A DNA stretch of 64,000 bases from Zygotorulaspora mrakii. Taxonomy: Eukaryota; Ascomycota; Saccharomycetes; Saccharomycetales; Saccharomycetaceae. This document shows, piece after piece, positions 29,385-39,283 of the stretch (its first letter is position 1; the number at the start of each line of letters is the position of its first letter). Where the stretch lies: assembly GCF_013402915.1 (NCBI RefSeq), contig NC_050725.1:310001-374000 (forward strand). Direction: 5' to 3'. Under the pieces are notes generated by a model. It had not been told where the DNA came from and did no database searches. It saw only the letters and a program-made list of their open reading frames with translations. A program made the translations under genes and the position numbers.

Positions 29385-30464
29385 TCAAGCTGAGGAGCCT
29401 TTCAGTTCCACATCTGTGCGGGCTATGTGCATTAATAGATCGACTACCCTTGAAGAATACCCAAATTCATTATCGTACCAGCTACAGATCTTGAAGAAAT
29501 TTTTATTCAGTTCGATTCCAGCCAAAGAATCTACAATTGACGATCTAGGATCCGAAATAAAATCAGAAGATACCAATGCCTCGTGGGTAACGCCTAATAT
29601 ACCTTTCAGATCTGTATTGGCATGATGTTCGAGCGTATTTATTATTTCTTCATATGAAGTATCCCTTCTGGTCCGAAAAGTTAAGTCGATCAAAGATATG
29701 TTGATAGTGGGGACTCTTATCGACATACCAGTGATTTTTCCATTTAAATTTGGTAAAATCTTTGTAACAGCTTTGGCAGCGCCGGTTGATGATGGAATAA
29801 TATTGCCTTGGCATGACCTGCCACCCCTCCAATCCTTGCCGCCACTTGAAGTACCATCGACTGTTTTTTGAGAAGCTGTGGTGGCATGAACTGTTGTCAT
29901 AAGAGCATCTTCGATGGTAAAATTATCGTCCAGACACTTCATTAAGGGAGCTAGGCAATTCGTAGTACAGGAAGCATTGGACACAACAAAGTCTTTTTTT
30001 GGATCATACTGATTATGATTTACTCCGTAAACATACATTGGTGCTGTATTAGAAGGTGCTGTAACAATAATGCGTCTAACATTCTGATGTCTTGCAGCAC
30101 TTTCCAACTCTTTGAAAATACCCGTAGCATCAATGACATAGTCAACACCTTGAGACTGCCAAGGAATATTCTCAGGTTCTCTTTCGCGGGTGAAAATGAT
30201 TTTCTGCGAAACGCGACTGCCTTCATCAGTCGGAGGGGGGGTTACGGTGATTGATGTTTCATCATAGCTTACAGAACCTGCATATCTTCCATGAGTAGAA
30301 TCGTATTTGAAGAGGTAAGCAGCGTATTCTGGAGTTGTTGATGGATTATTGATCAGCTTCACGGAAACCTCTGGATGGGACAGCGCTGCGCGCAAAACAA
30401 GTCTACCGATACGCCCAAATCCATTGATACCAACATATATCTGTTCGTGCGTTTGCAACATCAT
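29385..30464 (-). CDS. Glyceraldehyde-3-phosphate dehydrogenase-like, likely NADP-type (GDP1-like)
   Basis: The 359-residue protein is a complete phosphorylating GAPDH: Rossmann motif NGFGRIGR (residues 14-21), catalytic Cys166 in SNASCTTNC, His193 in TTVHATTASQKT, and C-terminal SWYDNEFGYSSRVVDL. The residue after the second beta strand is Asn40 (LINNPS) where NAD-specific enzymes have Asp (LNDPF). That Asp rejects the 2'-phosphate of NADP. From memory, Kluyveromyces lactis Gdp1, a fungal NADP-linked phosphorylating GAPDH, also has Asn here. The product would then make NADPH from triose phosphate. Codon use is not strongly biased, unlike glycolytic TDH genes, and the C-terminus has about ten extra residues. 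It stands between TPN1 and the YGL185C homologue, which are adjacent in S. cerevisiae. Confidence 0.85.
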   Translation of the reverse strand: MMLQTHEQIYVGINGFGRIGRLVLRAALSHPEVSVKLINNPSTTPEYAAYLFKYDSTHGRYAGSVSYDETSITVTPPPTDEGSRVSQKIIFTREREPENIPWQSQGVDYVIDATGIFKELESAARHQNVRRIIVTAPSNTAPMYVYGVNHNQYDPKKDFVVSNASCTTNCLAPLMKCLDDNFTIEDALMTTVHATTASQKTVDGTSSGGKDWRGGRSCQGNIIPSSTGAAKAVTKILPNLNGKITGMSIRVPTINISLIDLTFRTRRDTSYEEIINTLEHHANTDLKGILGVTHEALVSSDFISDPRSSIVDSLAGIELNKNFFKICSWYDNEFGYSSRVVDLLMHIARTDVELKGSSA

Positions 30465-30697
30465 AAGCGACTGTATGCTTTCTGGGTGTCCCGGGTGTCG
30501 TGGGCACTTGCTCGACTACAATGCGAGGCGGTTTTCAGAAAACGAGAAAGAGAGAATTCAACAACATCCCAATTGTTATCTTTTAAACTCTTTACCTTTT
30601 TATACGTTATTTCACATCAAATATATTACATATAAAGATCATCTAAAGGTTTCGGACCCGGACTTTCCTAATCGGGTATTACATAAGAATGAAATAA

Positions 30698-31810
30698 TTA
30701 TTGTGGGGTAGTATTTTCAGGTATCAAACAAGCAGATGTAATCTTCGATAGGGCCAGTTCGCAACTCTGATAGAAAACTTCTTGCGTACTGCTTCCTGTA
30801 TGAGGAGTGATACTGGTGAAAAAATCATGTTCTGTGAAAATATCATCAACAATGGGCTCGTTCGCAAAAACATCTGCACCAAAGTGCCTTAGTTGACCAT
30901 TTTGTAAGGCCATGGTAACATCATGCATATTAACAATTGATCCTCGTCCAATATTTATGAGCACAAGATTAGGTCCGTCACAATGAGTTAAAAAGTCCGC
31001 ATTGATAAGATCTTTTGTTTCCGCTGTGCCCGGTAGGGCAACGACTATAAGCTTGAACATTTTGAGTTTCTCATATAGTGACTTGTCTAGGGGATGATAA
31101 TTCCAGTGGTGACTTTTTTTAATCTCGACACTTTCCTTTCTCTTGGAGTAGTGAACTTGCATACCTAAGCCAAACTGAATCTTCAATCCAATTTGTTTGC
31201 CAATGGACCCAAGACCCAAGATCAAGCATTTTTCACCTCTTGGCGATCTAGCCATCCATGTAGAATTAATAGCCACAAACTCGTGCCCAAATGCGTATGA
31301 TTTTTGCTTGTTAGCTAACTGTGCCCTTGCGATAAGCGTGTCTTTATCAGAGAGTAACTGATTTTGTTGTTTGGAGAATTTTCTAAAGCCTTCTAATGTG
31401 TGCCAAAGAACGCAATCTGCCACATCATTACCAACTTGATCTAGTTTCATTGGAGGATCAAGTTTTGAATCCTGATAATTATAAAGTTGTATATCTGCCT
31501 GATTTAATGCATCAATATCAATACCATTATAACCTCTAGAACAAACTGCGATACACTTTAAAGTTTTGGTTGGAAAACGAGAATCTTCAATCATAGATTT
31601 TGTTAATCCGCCTATTGGTGTGAATTGAGGATAACCACCATAAATAGCTTGAATATTATTATTCGCATGTTCATTAAGAAAATTGAGGAAATCTTCTTTG
31701 CTGCTCAATTGATAATAAATCAGATTAAATGAGTCATTGAATGCTTTACTATTTAAAATCTTCGAACTTTTATTTGGTTCTGCAATGAACACTATCGTAG
31801 GATTACCCAT
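30698..31810 (-). CDS. D-2-hydroxyacid dehydrogenase, YGL185C family
   Basis: The 370-residue protein belongs to the D-isomer-specific 2-hydroxyacid dehydrogenases (glyoxylate/hydroxypyruvate reductase type) and is placed like YGL185C (about 379 residues). The nucleotide fold has GLGSIG (G199-G204). The catalytic triad is R289 (NIGRGS), E318 (NEP) and H337 (PHTGSS). After the second beta strand comes HYSKRKES, with Ser-Lys-Arg where NAD enzymes carry Asp, so NADPH is the likelier cofactor. The N-terminal substrate domain is diverged, and the true substrate is unknown. It lies 198 bp downstream of STR3 on the same strand. Confidence 0.88.
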   Translation of the reverse strand: MGNPTIVFIAEPNKSSKILNSKAFNDSFNLIYYQLSSKEDFLNFLNEHANNNIQAIYGGYPQFTPIGGLTKSMIEDSRFPTKTLKCIAVCSRGYNGIDIDALNQADIQLYNYQDSKLDPPMKLDQVGNDVADCVLWHTLEGFRKFSKQQNQLLSDKDTLIARAQLANKQKSYAFGHEFVAINSTWMARSPRGEKCLILGLGSIGKQIGLKIQFGLGMQVHYSKRKESVEIKKSHHWNYHPLDKSLYEKLKMFKLIVVALPGTAETKDLINADFLTHCDGPNLVLINIGRGSIVNMHDVTMALQNGQLRHFGADVFANEPIVDDIFTEHDFFTSITPHTGSSTQEVFYQSCELALSKITSACLIPENTTPQ

Positions 31811-32008
31811 TGTGCAGGTACCTTCATTTCACCTGACATGGACAGCTTTTTCTTTCGTGCTTTTTTTCTTGAAAAGTTAAAATCGAAATCCACTTACGAA
31901 GGAAGGACCTTTTTTTTGTTGTACGTATATATATATATAAATATATAAAATGCTTAAAAAAAGACAAATGCTTTACGGGACGGGGGAGGCAGTGTTAATA
32001 TTAATCAA

Positions 32009-33400
32009 TTACAATTTCAGTAATCGGTTATTTATTTTGTTGTCCTTCGCAATTAAATCTTGGCCATAAAATTCATCATAAATGCTTCGCTTTTGACTTC
32101 CAACTTCACCAATAGTGTTCAAAGCCTTATGTCCATTCAACTTATTGAAAATACATTTGTCATTATCCTGTAACTCTAGTACGTCTGCTTCAATCATTGC
32201 ATTCAGCAAATCTTTTTGAAGATCTACTATATCTTCAATACCAACACAGAGCCTAACAATATCTTCTGGAAATTCACGTTGCTTTCTGACTTCTGGATCA
32301 ATTGAAGCGTGAGACATCTTACCCGGTAATGATAAAACAGAATTAATACAACCAAATGAAAGAGTAACATACCAAACTTTGAAGGCTTTCGAAGCGACAA
32401 TCCGTTGGGATAGTACCGCAGAACCAGTTTCAAAGGCTAACACGGCACCAGGCCCGCTGTTGAAAGACTTATGCAACTCGAATTGGGGATTTGATTTTAA
32501 ACCAACATATCTTGTCTTTAATCTTGGGTTTTTAGCAGTGGGTTTGAAACCGCAGCAGTCCTGCAACCATTTTGCCAGAATCATCGAATTGTACTGCTGT
32601 TGATATAATCTGACGCTTAGAGTTTTTAACCCACGAATCAGCAGCCAAGAATCCATGGGAGACAATCCTGAACCAACAGCGTTAGTGACAAAATAAATCT
32701 GTTTTGCCAGTTCTGGTGTTTTTGTAACAATGACCCCAGCCATAATATCGTGGTGCCCATTCAAGTATTTCGTTGCAGATTCATAAACCACATCGGCTCC
32801 CAGTTTAATCGGATTGCAGTTCATACCGCACATCATTGTGTTATCAACAATAATGTGCGTGGATGGAGAGTTCTGCTTAATAAACTTGAAGATTCTTGGC
32901 AAGTCAACCACTTTGCACATGGGGTTCGTTGGAGACTCCAACAGTACAGCATCGACTTTGTCCAAGGACTGGAAAACTGTTCTAAATCTGTCAAAATCTG
33001 AAGTGTCCACATGAACCGCACGAGAATGGCATCTCGAGTCAAAGTAAGCTAGCAAACGGTCCGATCCACCATATAAGTCATCACCGGCTATTATCGTGGG
33101 GACGTGCGTAGCCTTCGAGAGCACAATCCCGCGAAAAATCGAGTCTAAAGCCGTCATCCCGCTGCTCACTGCAAGCACCTGTTCCTGAGGAACCTCATAC
33201 AGTTTGCCGATTTGCAGCTGCAAAAGTGATCTGGTCGGGTTACCCGACCTAGAGTAATCATATGCCTGGTCGTCCCTATCTAAATCCACCTTGAAGGTCG
33301 TGGACAAATACAACGGGTGGATAGATGCTCCATGCTTATCCTTGGTTTCCAGGTTAGAGACCAAGCCTGTTGTCAACGACTGTTTGAAATCTTTAACCAT
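32009..33400 (-). CDS. STR3: Cystathionine beta-lyase Str3
   Basis: The 463-residue protein is a PLP enzyme of the Cys/Met metabolism family, orthologous by sequence and position to Str3 (about 465 residues), which cleaves cystathionine to homocysteine in methionine synthesis. The Schiff-base lysine is K211 in ESATKYLNGHHD. The substrate/PLP motifs YSRSGNPTR (residues 49-57), AVSSGMTALDS and DNTMM are present. S. cerevisiae Str3 is peroxisomal; this protein ends in LKL, a poor but not impossible PTS1 tail. A TATA-rich stretch (about 33535-33570) lies 140-170 bp upstream. It is divergent from COM2. Confidence 0.92.
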   Translation of the reverse strand: MVKDFKQSLTTGLVSNLETKDKHGASIHPLYLSTTFKVDLDRDDQAYDYSRSGNPTRSLLQLQIGKLYEVPQEQVLAVSSGMTALDSIFRGIVLSKATHVPTIIAGDDLYGGSDRLLAYFDSRCHSRAVHVDTSDFDRFRTVFQSLDKVDAVLLESPTNPMCKVVDLPRIFKFIKQNSPSTHIIVDNTMMCGMNCNPIKLGADVVYESATKYLNGHHDIMAGVIVTKTPELAKQIYFVTNAVGSGLSPMDSWLLIRGLKTLSVRLYQQQYNSMILAKWLQDCCGFKPTAKNPRLKTRYVGLKSNPQFELHKSFNSGPGAVLAFETGSAVLSQRIVASKAFKVWYVTLSFGCINSVLSLPGKMSHASIDPEVRKQREFPEDIVRLCVGIEDIVDLQKDLLNAMIEADVLELQDNDKCIFNKLNGHKALNTIGEVGSQKRSIYDEFYGQDLIAKDNKINNRLLKL

Positions 33401-34900
33401 GTTTGCTATCTGCGCTCCGCCGTGTGTTCCGCCGTGTCTTCTGCCCTCCGTGTGCGCAAAGTGCTACGAGAACTTGATCTTGTGTTATCTGCCTGCTCCC
33501 TGAGAGAGAACCGTTGTGCATCGCTACAGCACCGCGTACTTATATATACTTATATATGTCATATATGTCACCCAGTATCAGATGTGAAACCATAAAAACT
33601 GCTCGACGGTATCATCTGTGTCATATAACACCGCCCACCGAACAAGCTCCCTCAAAGGCCACAGACACGCGATCTGAAAGGTGTAGATGATATGAGGAAA
33701 AGACGATGAATGTGGTTTGTGTGGTGGTGGCCCTCCAGAGCCTACAGGCTGCGAACAAAGAAAAGATTAGACGGATCAACTTTCGAAATGTCGGAGAAGT
33801 ATCGTAACACCGCTTTGACCTTTTTTCCATATCTCACCTTTCCAAGCGGTGTTATACCATATCATTAGGGACATTTTCCTTTTTGATTGGTTATGCTGTG
33901 GCTGCAAATTCCGTGTGACCGAGACGCCGCCGATGGCACGACGGGGAGGCGGGGAACAGGCGCGGGTACGGCCGGCCGGGTAAACGCCCGAGGCCGGGCC
34001 ACGCTATGTGGAGAAAAGTCACGATGCCACAGCGGAACATCGCACATGATATCACCCGCGGTTCCCAAACTGTCGCGTCCCACGGCAACTTTCTGTATCG
34101 CTGTGAACGGCCTGTCCGAGACGCGAACAGGGGCAAAATGGCCCGGTGCACGTGCCGGACGCTGATCTTCCATCGCATGTGGGACGAAACACTTTTGAGG
34201 AATTCCGGGTTCCTCTCTCTGCGACTGTGCCTCTTTTCGGGTATTATCCCAACGTTTGTTTCTAAGAATACAGTCGGATCCCTATGTACGGGCATACGTA
34301 TGTTGTTTACGTAGTACTGCAATCGCCTCCAGATCAAAAGCACTCTATTTTCACGTTGCATTACAGCTACCAGAACGAACGGTTTCTTGTCAAGGTGGCG
34401 TAGTCAGTGCCATTACGGCAAGTTTGTCAAGTTCGTAGATTCTAGCAACACTAAACGGTCGCCAGCGATCCCTGTTCCCGTTCAGGTAGTGTGATATTGG
34501 CGTGGCCTCTTGTCGCTGAACCGCCTTCGCCTCTCTGCCGCTCTGCCTCAGCGTATCTGCGTCTCTTTTTGTTGTTATTGTTATCTTTATTGTCGCGCGT
34601 GTATCAAAGTAACTCGGCATTTGTCGCATGATCCGTAATTGCATTTTAGCATATATAACCTTAAAGACGCATGGTTCATTTGGTTACCTTCTTAATTTGG
34701 CAGTCGTATTTACTGATACCAGTTCAAGTTGTTATTCACGCATTTTGGCAGTTTTCATATACAAGAGAGATATACAAGTGGGCTATACAAGTGGGCTGTA
34801 GAGTTGTTTAATCCTGCAACACGCTCATTCTATTCCGTTCATTATATTGAGGACTGGTGGGTGCAGAGAGATCAGTAGGTAGGGAACAGCTATCATTGCA
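33401..34900. promoter_or_regulatory. Long divergent STR3/COM2 promoter with GC-rich core
   Basis: The 1.5-kb interval has no supported gene. Near STR3 there are two copies of TCCGCCGTGT (from about 33415) and TATA repeats at about 33535-33570. The core at about 33905-34170 is strikingly GC-rich (GGCCGGCC, GGGCC), and small frames there are composition artefacts. A CACGTG E-box (34149-34154) is a candidate Cbf1 site, apt for a sulfur gene. Near COM2 a 13-bp unit TATACAAGTGGGC is tandemly repeated (34771-34796). Confidence 0.55.
34771..34796 (+). repeat. 13-bp tandem repeat upstream of COM2
   Basis: Two adjacent copies of TATACAAGTGGGC lie about 105-130 bp before the COM2 ATG, in the probable leader or core promoter. 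Confidence 0.9.
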
Positions 34901-36463
34901 ATGTCATATATGATTGATTTACCCTTGACGAGGGTGGAATCCAACGGCACGGTCGTGAGTATGGGGCTGGACCACTACAATTTGCAGCTTATACCAAACA
35001 AACAGTTGAATGAGCAGCACCCAGGGCAGAGCTACCAGGGCCGGAGCGACCAAACGGTCAACAATGATCTCACGGGCAATACGATGATTGCGACAGCTCG
35101 GACTGGCAGCGAGAGTTTAAGCGCGCTCAAGAACAGCGCTTACGCCAATATCAGCGCCAACAACAGCAACAGTAATGTTGCCTTTCAGAGAATGACAATG
35201 TTCGATGATTTTTTTGATCTGCATAACTTGCCGGTTGAAAGGAAAGTCTCGAACAATAATCTCAGCACTAGAAATCTCGACACGGAGCAGGAGCAGGCTC
35301 AAAGTCGAAGGCTTTCGATATCAGAATACGACGCTGATAATGCAGGATATTACGAATACGAGTTCTTGGGGAACAATCGCCTCGTGGCCGATAATGATGA
35401 TGATATAATGATAAGCGATAATGAACTGTCAAACGTTAACCAACCGGCAAACCCTGCGACCCGAGACGTCTTTCAGTTCGAGATGAACTTTGATTCAATT
35501 AATAATAATAACAATAGTAATAACAATAATGATAATCATAATAATAATAGTAATAGTAATAGTAATGACAACACAAATGGTAGTGAACAGGTTTTCTTAC
35601 CGCGGGATCCAATTTTAAATATTTACAATGGGATTGAGCAGCAATCTCCACTGCCTCAAAAGAAAAGGGTCAAGGACTATTTCAAACTGAATATATTTGG
35701 TAACAGCAGTAGTTCAAGTGGTAATAATGGCAACAACAGTAATAACAGTGATGAAAAGAGATATTTTTGGAGTAGAAATCCCATGAAGCGGAAAAATAAT
35801 ATCGCACTGCATAGAAGCGGTGCTATCGCGTACGATGATGGTGAAGACGATGCTGATGTCGATGACGTACTCGTCAGCGATGGCATTGAAGAGATAGAAG
35901 AGGTGAAAAATCTCCATGATATTTTTAATGTTAGTAATGGGATTCAAGTTGAGGAAACCGTTATAAACCCATCTCAGCTAATATCACATCAACAAGATTT
36001 TTACTATGATAACAAGAAGAGTAGCGTAGATAACGAAATGGATGATTACGACTACGACTACGAAGATGACGAGGGTCTTGAGGGTATTTCACCCACTATA
36101 CAGCCCATGGCACAGTTGACTGTGTTCGGATCTGTCGGTGACATTAACTCTGCAAACTCAAACTCAACCTCCTCTTCCATAACAGCAGTAACACCAATAC
36201 CGGCTGCAACGGCAATAACTAAAAAAAAATTGATAAATATGCCAAAGACAAGAGGTAGAAAACAGTCACCAATTCCTGATGCTTCAAAACATTTTGCTTG
36301 TGAATATTGTGATAGAAGATTCAAGCGTCAAGAACACCTAAAGAGACATATTAGATCCCTGCACATGTGTGAAAAACCGTTTGATTGTCATATTTGCGGT
36401 AAAAAATTTAGTAGAAGTGACAATTTAAATCAACATATAAAAACTCACACACATCAACACTAG
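34901..36463 (+). CDS. COM2: C2H2 zinc-finger transcription factor Com2
   Basis: The 520-residue protein has two C-terminal C2H2 fingers, at about residues 466-489 ([19 protein letters not shown]) and 494-516 ([19 protein letters not shown]). They are of the Msn2/Com2 class with near-identical recognition helices. The rest is low-complexity: Asn-rich near residue 200, acidic Asp/Tyr stretches near 380, and Ser-rich parts, a typical activator layout. Position between STR3 and MND1, and the pre-WGD merge with YER130C, point to Com2, which in S. cerevisiae helps induce sulfate assimilation under sulfite stress. The length exceeds S. cerevisiae Com2 (about 443). The first 200 bp of coding sequence are more GC-rich than the rest. 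Confidence 0.87.
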   Translation: MSYMIDLPLTRVESNGTVVSMGLDHYNLQLIPNKQLNEQHPGQSYQGRSDQTVNNDLTGNTMIATARTGSESLSALKNSAYANISANNSNSNVAFQRMTMFDDFFDLHNLPVERKVSNNNLSTRNLDTEQEQAQSRRLSISEYDADNAGYYEYEFLGNNRLVADNDDDIMISDNELSNVNQPANPATRDVFQFEMNFDSINNNNNSNNNNDNHNNNSNSNSNDNTNGSEQVFLPRDPILNIYNGIEQQSPLPQKKRVKDYFKLNIFGNSSSSSGNNGNNSNNSDEKRYFWSRNPMKRKNNIALHRSGAIAYDDGEDDADVDDVLVSDGIEEIEEVKNLHDIFNVSNGIQVEETVINPSQLISHQQDFYYDNKKSSVDNEMDDYDYDYEDDEGLEGISPTIQPMAQLTVFGSVGDINSANSNSTSSSITAVTPIPAATAITKKKLINMPKTRGRKQSPIPDASKHFACEYCDRRFKRQEHLKRHIRSLHMCEKPFDCHICGKKFSRSDNLNQHIKTHTHQH

Positions 36464-36539
36464 ACATTCCAACTACCTGACCTGAGTGAGGCCAGATCGA
36501 CATCCTTCTGCCCTCACTCAAAACATTTATAAAAAATTT

Positions 36540-37322
36540 CTATAAATTGCAAAATTGAATTTCAAACTCTTCAAATTCTTCAGGAATTTCGAGTTCTTTC
36601 TTAATCAACTTTGATTCAATATGATACTTTTCACTGAAATATTCAATTATGATCTCAATGTCATCTGCAAAGGAGTTAATCTGATCAAGTTGTTTAACGA
36701 TACTCTCTCTCTTTTCTATGATACTCTTATCGCTCCATCTGCTTTCAGAAAGCTGCTGGAATCTCAACTGTAAAGGTTTTAATTTTTCTGCAATTTCAGC
36801 ACTCTTTCTCATTTGCTCTTCTCTATCAAATACGACAGAGCCTTCGGAACCATATGACAACATACATCTATCAGTATCTCTTGTTTTCTCGAGATTTTTC
36901 TTCATTTCGCTAACTTCCTGGACAGTGGTATCGATTTGTTTACTAAGCCTCAAGCAATTGTCATAAATTTTCTGGAAAATTTGGTTTTTGAAACACCAGT
37001 AGACATTAATATTGCCACATTTTTCAACTGTTATCAGTCCATCTTCATCAATCATCTGCTGAATGAGATCTTTCACTATCATTGGCGACACCCCGGCACA
37101 CTTTTTTGGGACTAATTTCTCTAGCTCCTTCATAGTGTAAAAAGAGTACTCGTCCTGGAAGAATTTCAAAAGACGAGCTTTTTTCTCTTCCATGGTAACT
37201 ACCACTCTCTTGGGCGGCTATTTCACAAACAGGCCCTAGACGAGAAAAATATCGTCCAGGACAAGTTAGGAGTTAGTAAACATGCTTTAGTCCCTTTGTT
37301 AATACCACTTAAAACGTACCAT
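36540..37322 (-). CDS. MND1: Meiotic recombination protein Mnd1, two exons
   Basis: Mnd1 pairs with Hop2 and helps Dmc1 in strand invasion during meiosis. The main exon (36540-37217) holds the winged-helix part (FFQDEYSFYTMKELEKLVPK, then VKDLIQQMIDEDG and CGNINVYWCF) and a coiled-coil C-terminus ending EEFEEFEIQF. There is no suitable ATG for the full N-terminus in this frame; an apparent start at 37205 is GTG. A first exon that is just the ATG (37320-37322), joined across a 102-nt intron, gives MPPKRVVVTMEEKKARLLKF (226 residues in total). This aligns with S. cerevisiae Mnd1 (MGPKRQTVSLQEKK), whose gene also has a 5' intron. Without splicing, the internal ATG at 37193 could only give a shortened form. 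Confidence 0.92.
37218..37319 (-). other. MND1 intron (102 nt) with 3-nt first exon
   Basis: On the minus strand the intron starts GTACGT directly after the ATG (37319-37314), has a perfect TACTAAC branch site (37278-37272) and ends AAATAG at 37218. A nearer AG (37236) would give a stop codon after six codons. It lies at the edge of a predicted hairpin (37235-37260: CCTGGACGA paired to TCGTCTAGG, 8-nt loop) that should hide it. Confidence 0.87.
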
Positions 37323-37792
37323 TTTGAAATTCGGCTAACCTTCACGATATGCTCCGATACCAATGAAATAAAGCTAAACTATTTCATAACAGAAATTTAT
37401 ATATATATATTTTTTTGTTACAGTGTTTTTTTATTTGCAAAGCGCGTACATCTCAACTAAACATAAAAAGGACTGGAAGAGAGAGAAACAGAGTAAATCG
37501 CAATGGCATAAAAGAATTACACAGTAGTTCCGTATATATCATCATCTTTGTCTAACCATCAAGTCATTAGTTATATATACACATCTTGCACGCAAAAAGC
37601 TGCAATTGTAGAGCAAACTATAACTTTATACGGAAGTCCGAGTATCCGAGCGTGATTCATGGGCTGGTTCCAGGGCAAATAGGGCGCAAGGTGCAAGAAA
37701 TGCTGTACGTCAATTAGGCATTGATTAGGTCAGGTATGTGGCCATAAACGTAACCAAGAAGTAACAGCACCAAACTGTTTTACGAACTGGAA
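37323..37792. other. Divergent MND1/GTS1 promoter
   Basis: AT-rich interval between divergent genes, with a TA repeat followed by a T run near 37397-37415. No coding or RNA feature is recognised. Confidence 0.4.
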
Positions 37793-39178
37793 ATGGCATA
37801 CGGTAAAGGGTTTGCTATGGATAGTAAAGAGGTTGAACGGGAACTCACCGCTCTTGTGAATTTACCTGAAAATGCAAACAGATGTGGAGAATGCGGAAGC
37901 CTATTTCCCACATGGTGTTCGATAAACTTGGGCGTGTTTCTGTGTGGTAGGTGTGCCTCAGTACATAGAAGAATCCTCGATCCCGATCGTGAAGGTGAAG
38001 GTGAAGGCGAAGGCGAAGGCGAAGTTGCGTGGTCCAACGTCAAATCATTATCGTTACATCGTTGGAGGGCAAAAGATTTGCAAAATCTGTCAAGAAGCGG
38101 AGGAAATAAGCGCAACAAAGAAATTTGGAATTCAAAGAAACAGCCATTCCCATTTGATGGTGATGAGGATAAACTGCAAGTTGAGCATTTCATTCGAGAC
38201 AAGTATATATTGGGCAAGTTCAGGTTTGACCCAATAGATCCCGCAGAGTACGGTAATACAAATAAAATGAGTAGGTCGGATAAGATCCGGGACAAAGTTC
38301 GTAGCAATAGTTTTGGAGGAAGCAGAACCAGATCAAGAGAAGGTTTCAGTTCTTATGGGTCAAGTGATAATCTTCCAAGCCTAAGTGGCCGTCGGGCAAG
38401 AGATTATGAATTGAGCAGGTATGCTAAACAATTAAGGCAAATGAAGGAAATGGGGTTCAACGATGTCGACAGTAACGCTGAGGCGGTTTCTTTAGCTCAT
38501 GGTGATATAAACAAAGCAATGGATATCCTGCAGCGGTATGATTCGAGGCCTAGTCGGAACCGCAGAAGTGAGAGCTCGTTATCTAATTCCAGAACAAACC
38601 TGTCGTCAGGGGAGTTCGACTCTCACTTCGGTTCGCAGGAAAATATCAATTCGAGTGCAAACTCAGATGCGAATCCGCCATTGCCAAGAAGACGCCCAAA
38701 GACCGCAGGTCCGCAACCTGCTCTCTTTGATGGTTTGAATGAAAGCGGACCAATGCTAACTGGTGGTCAGAGGCCGCTGCAACCACAGCCGGCTGTATTT
38801 GATGGATTTGACGGTTTCGCACCTCAACAGTACTACGATCCCTCCACAGGAATTATCTACGTTGACGAGCAACAGCAGCAACAATTACAACAAGCACAAC
38901 TACAGCAGCAACTACAGATGGATCAACAACTACAGCTACAACAACAATTGCAGCAGCAGCAACACCTCCAACTACAACAGCAGCAGCAGCAGCAGCTACA
39001 AATGGCTCAACAGCAGCAAATAGCTCAACAGCAGCAACAGCCTTATATCGACAAGAATGCCCTGATGTCACTGTATCAGCGCCCTGATATGTACTCTAGC
39101 CCAGTGGAGCTTCAAGCAGATCAGCCGCAGCATCAGGAGATCATGCAATTACGGCAGCAGCAAATGCTCCTGACGCAA

Positions 39179-39261
<83 letters not shown>

Positions 39262-39283
39262 GGCCTTCCAAGGCTTCTATTAG
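37793..39283 (+). CDS. GTS1: Arf GTPase-activating protein Gts1 with polyQ tail
   Basis: The 496-residue protein is the Gts1 orthologue. The ArfGAP zinc finger is C31-x2-C34-x16-C51-x2-C54, followed by the catalytic Arg59 (CASVHR). A run of five Gly-Glu repeats (encoded by GAAGGT/GAAGGC, 37991-38020) is inserted in the loop just after the finger. A UBA domain spans about residues 213-246 (MKEMGFNDVDSNAEAVSLAHG). The C-terminal third is Gln-rich, ending in 29 uninterrupted Gln (residues 462-490) before AFQGFY. S. cerevisiae Gts1 (about 396) likewise ends in a polyQ region and acts in endocytosis, heat tolerance and metabolic oscillation. Position between MND1 and ATG1 is as in S. cerevisiae. 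Confidence 0.93.
39176..39262 (+). repeat. CAA/CAG repeat, 29 Gln codons in GTS1
   Basis: The tract runs without interruption for 87 bp: alternating CAA/CAG first, then nearly pure CAA. A second, interrupted Gln-rich block lies upstream at about 38868-39045. Such tracts vary in length between strains. Confidence 0.95.

Noticed and set aside
33865..34361. Overlapping open frames on both strands in the GC-rich core of the STR3/COM2 interval
   Set aside because: High GC removes stop codons in all frames. The products are Arg/Pro/Gly-rich without domains.
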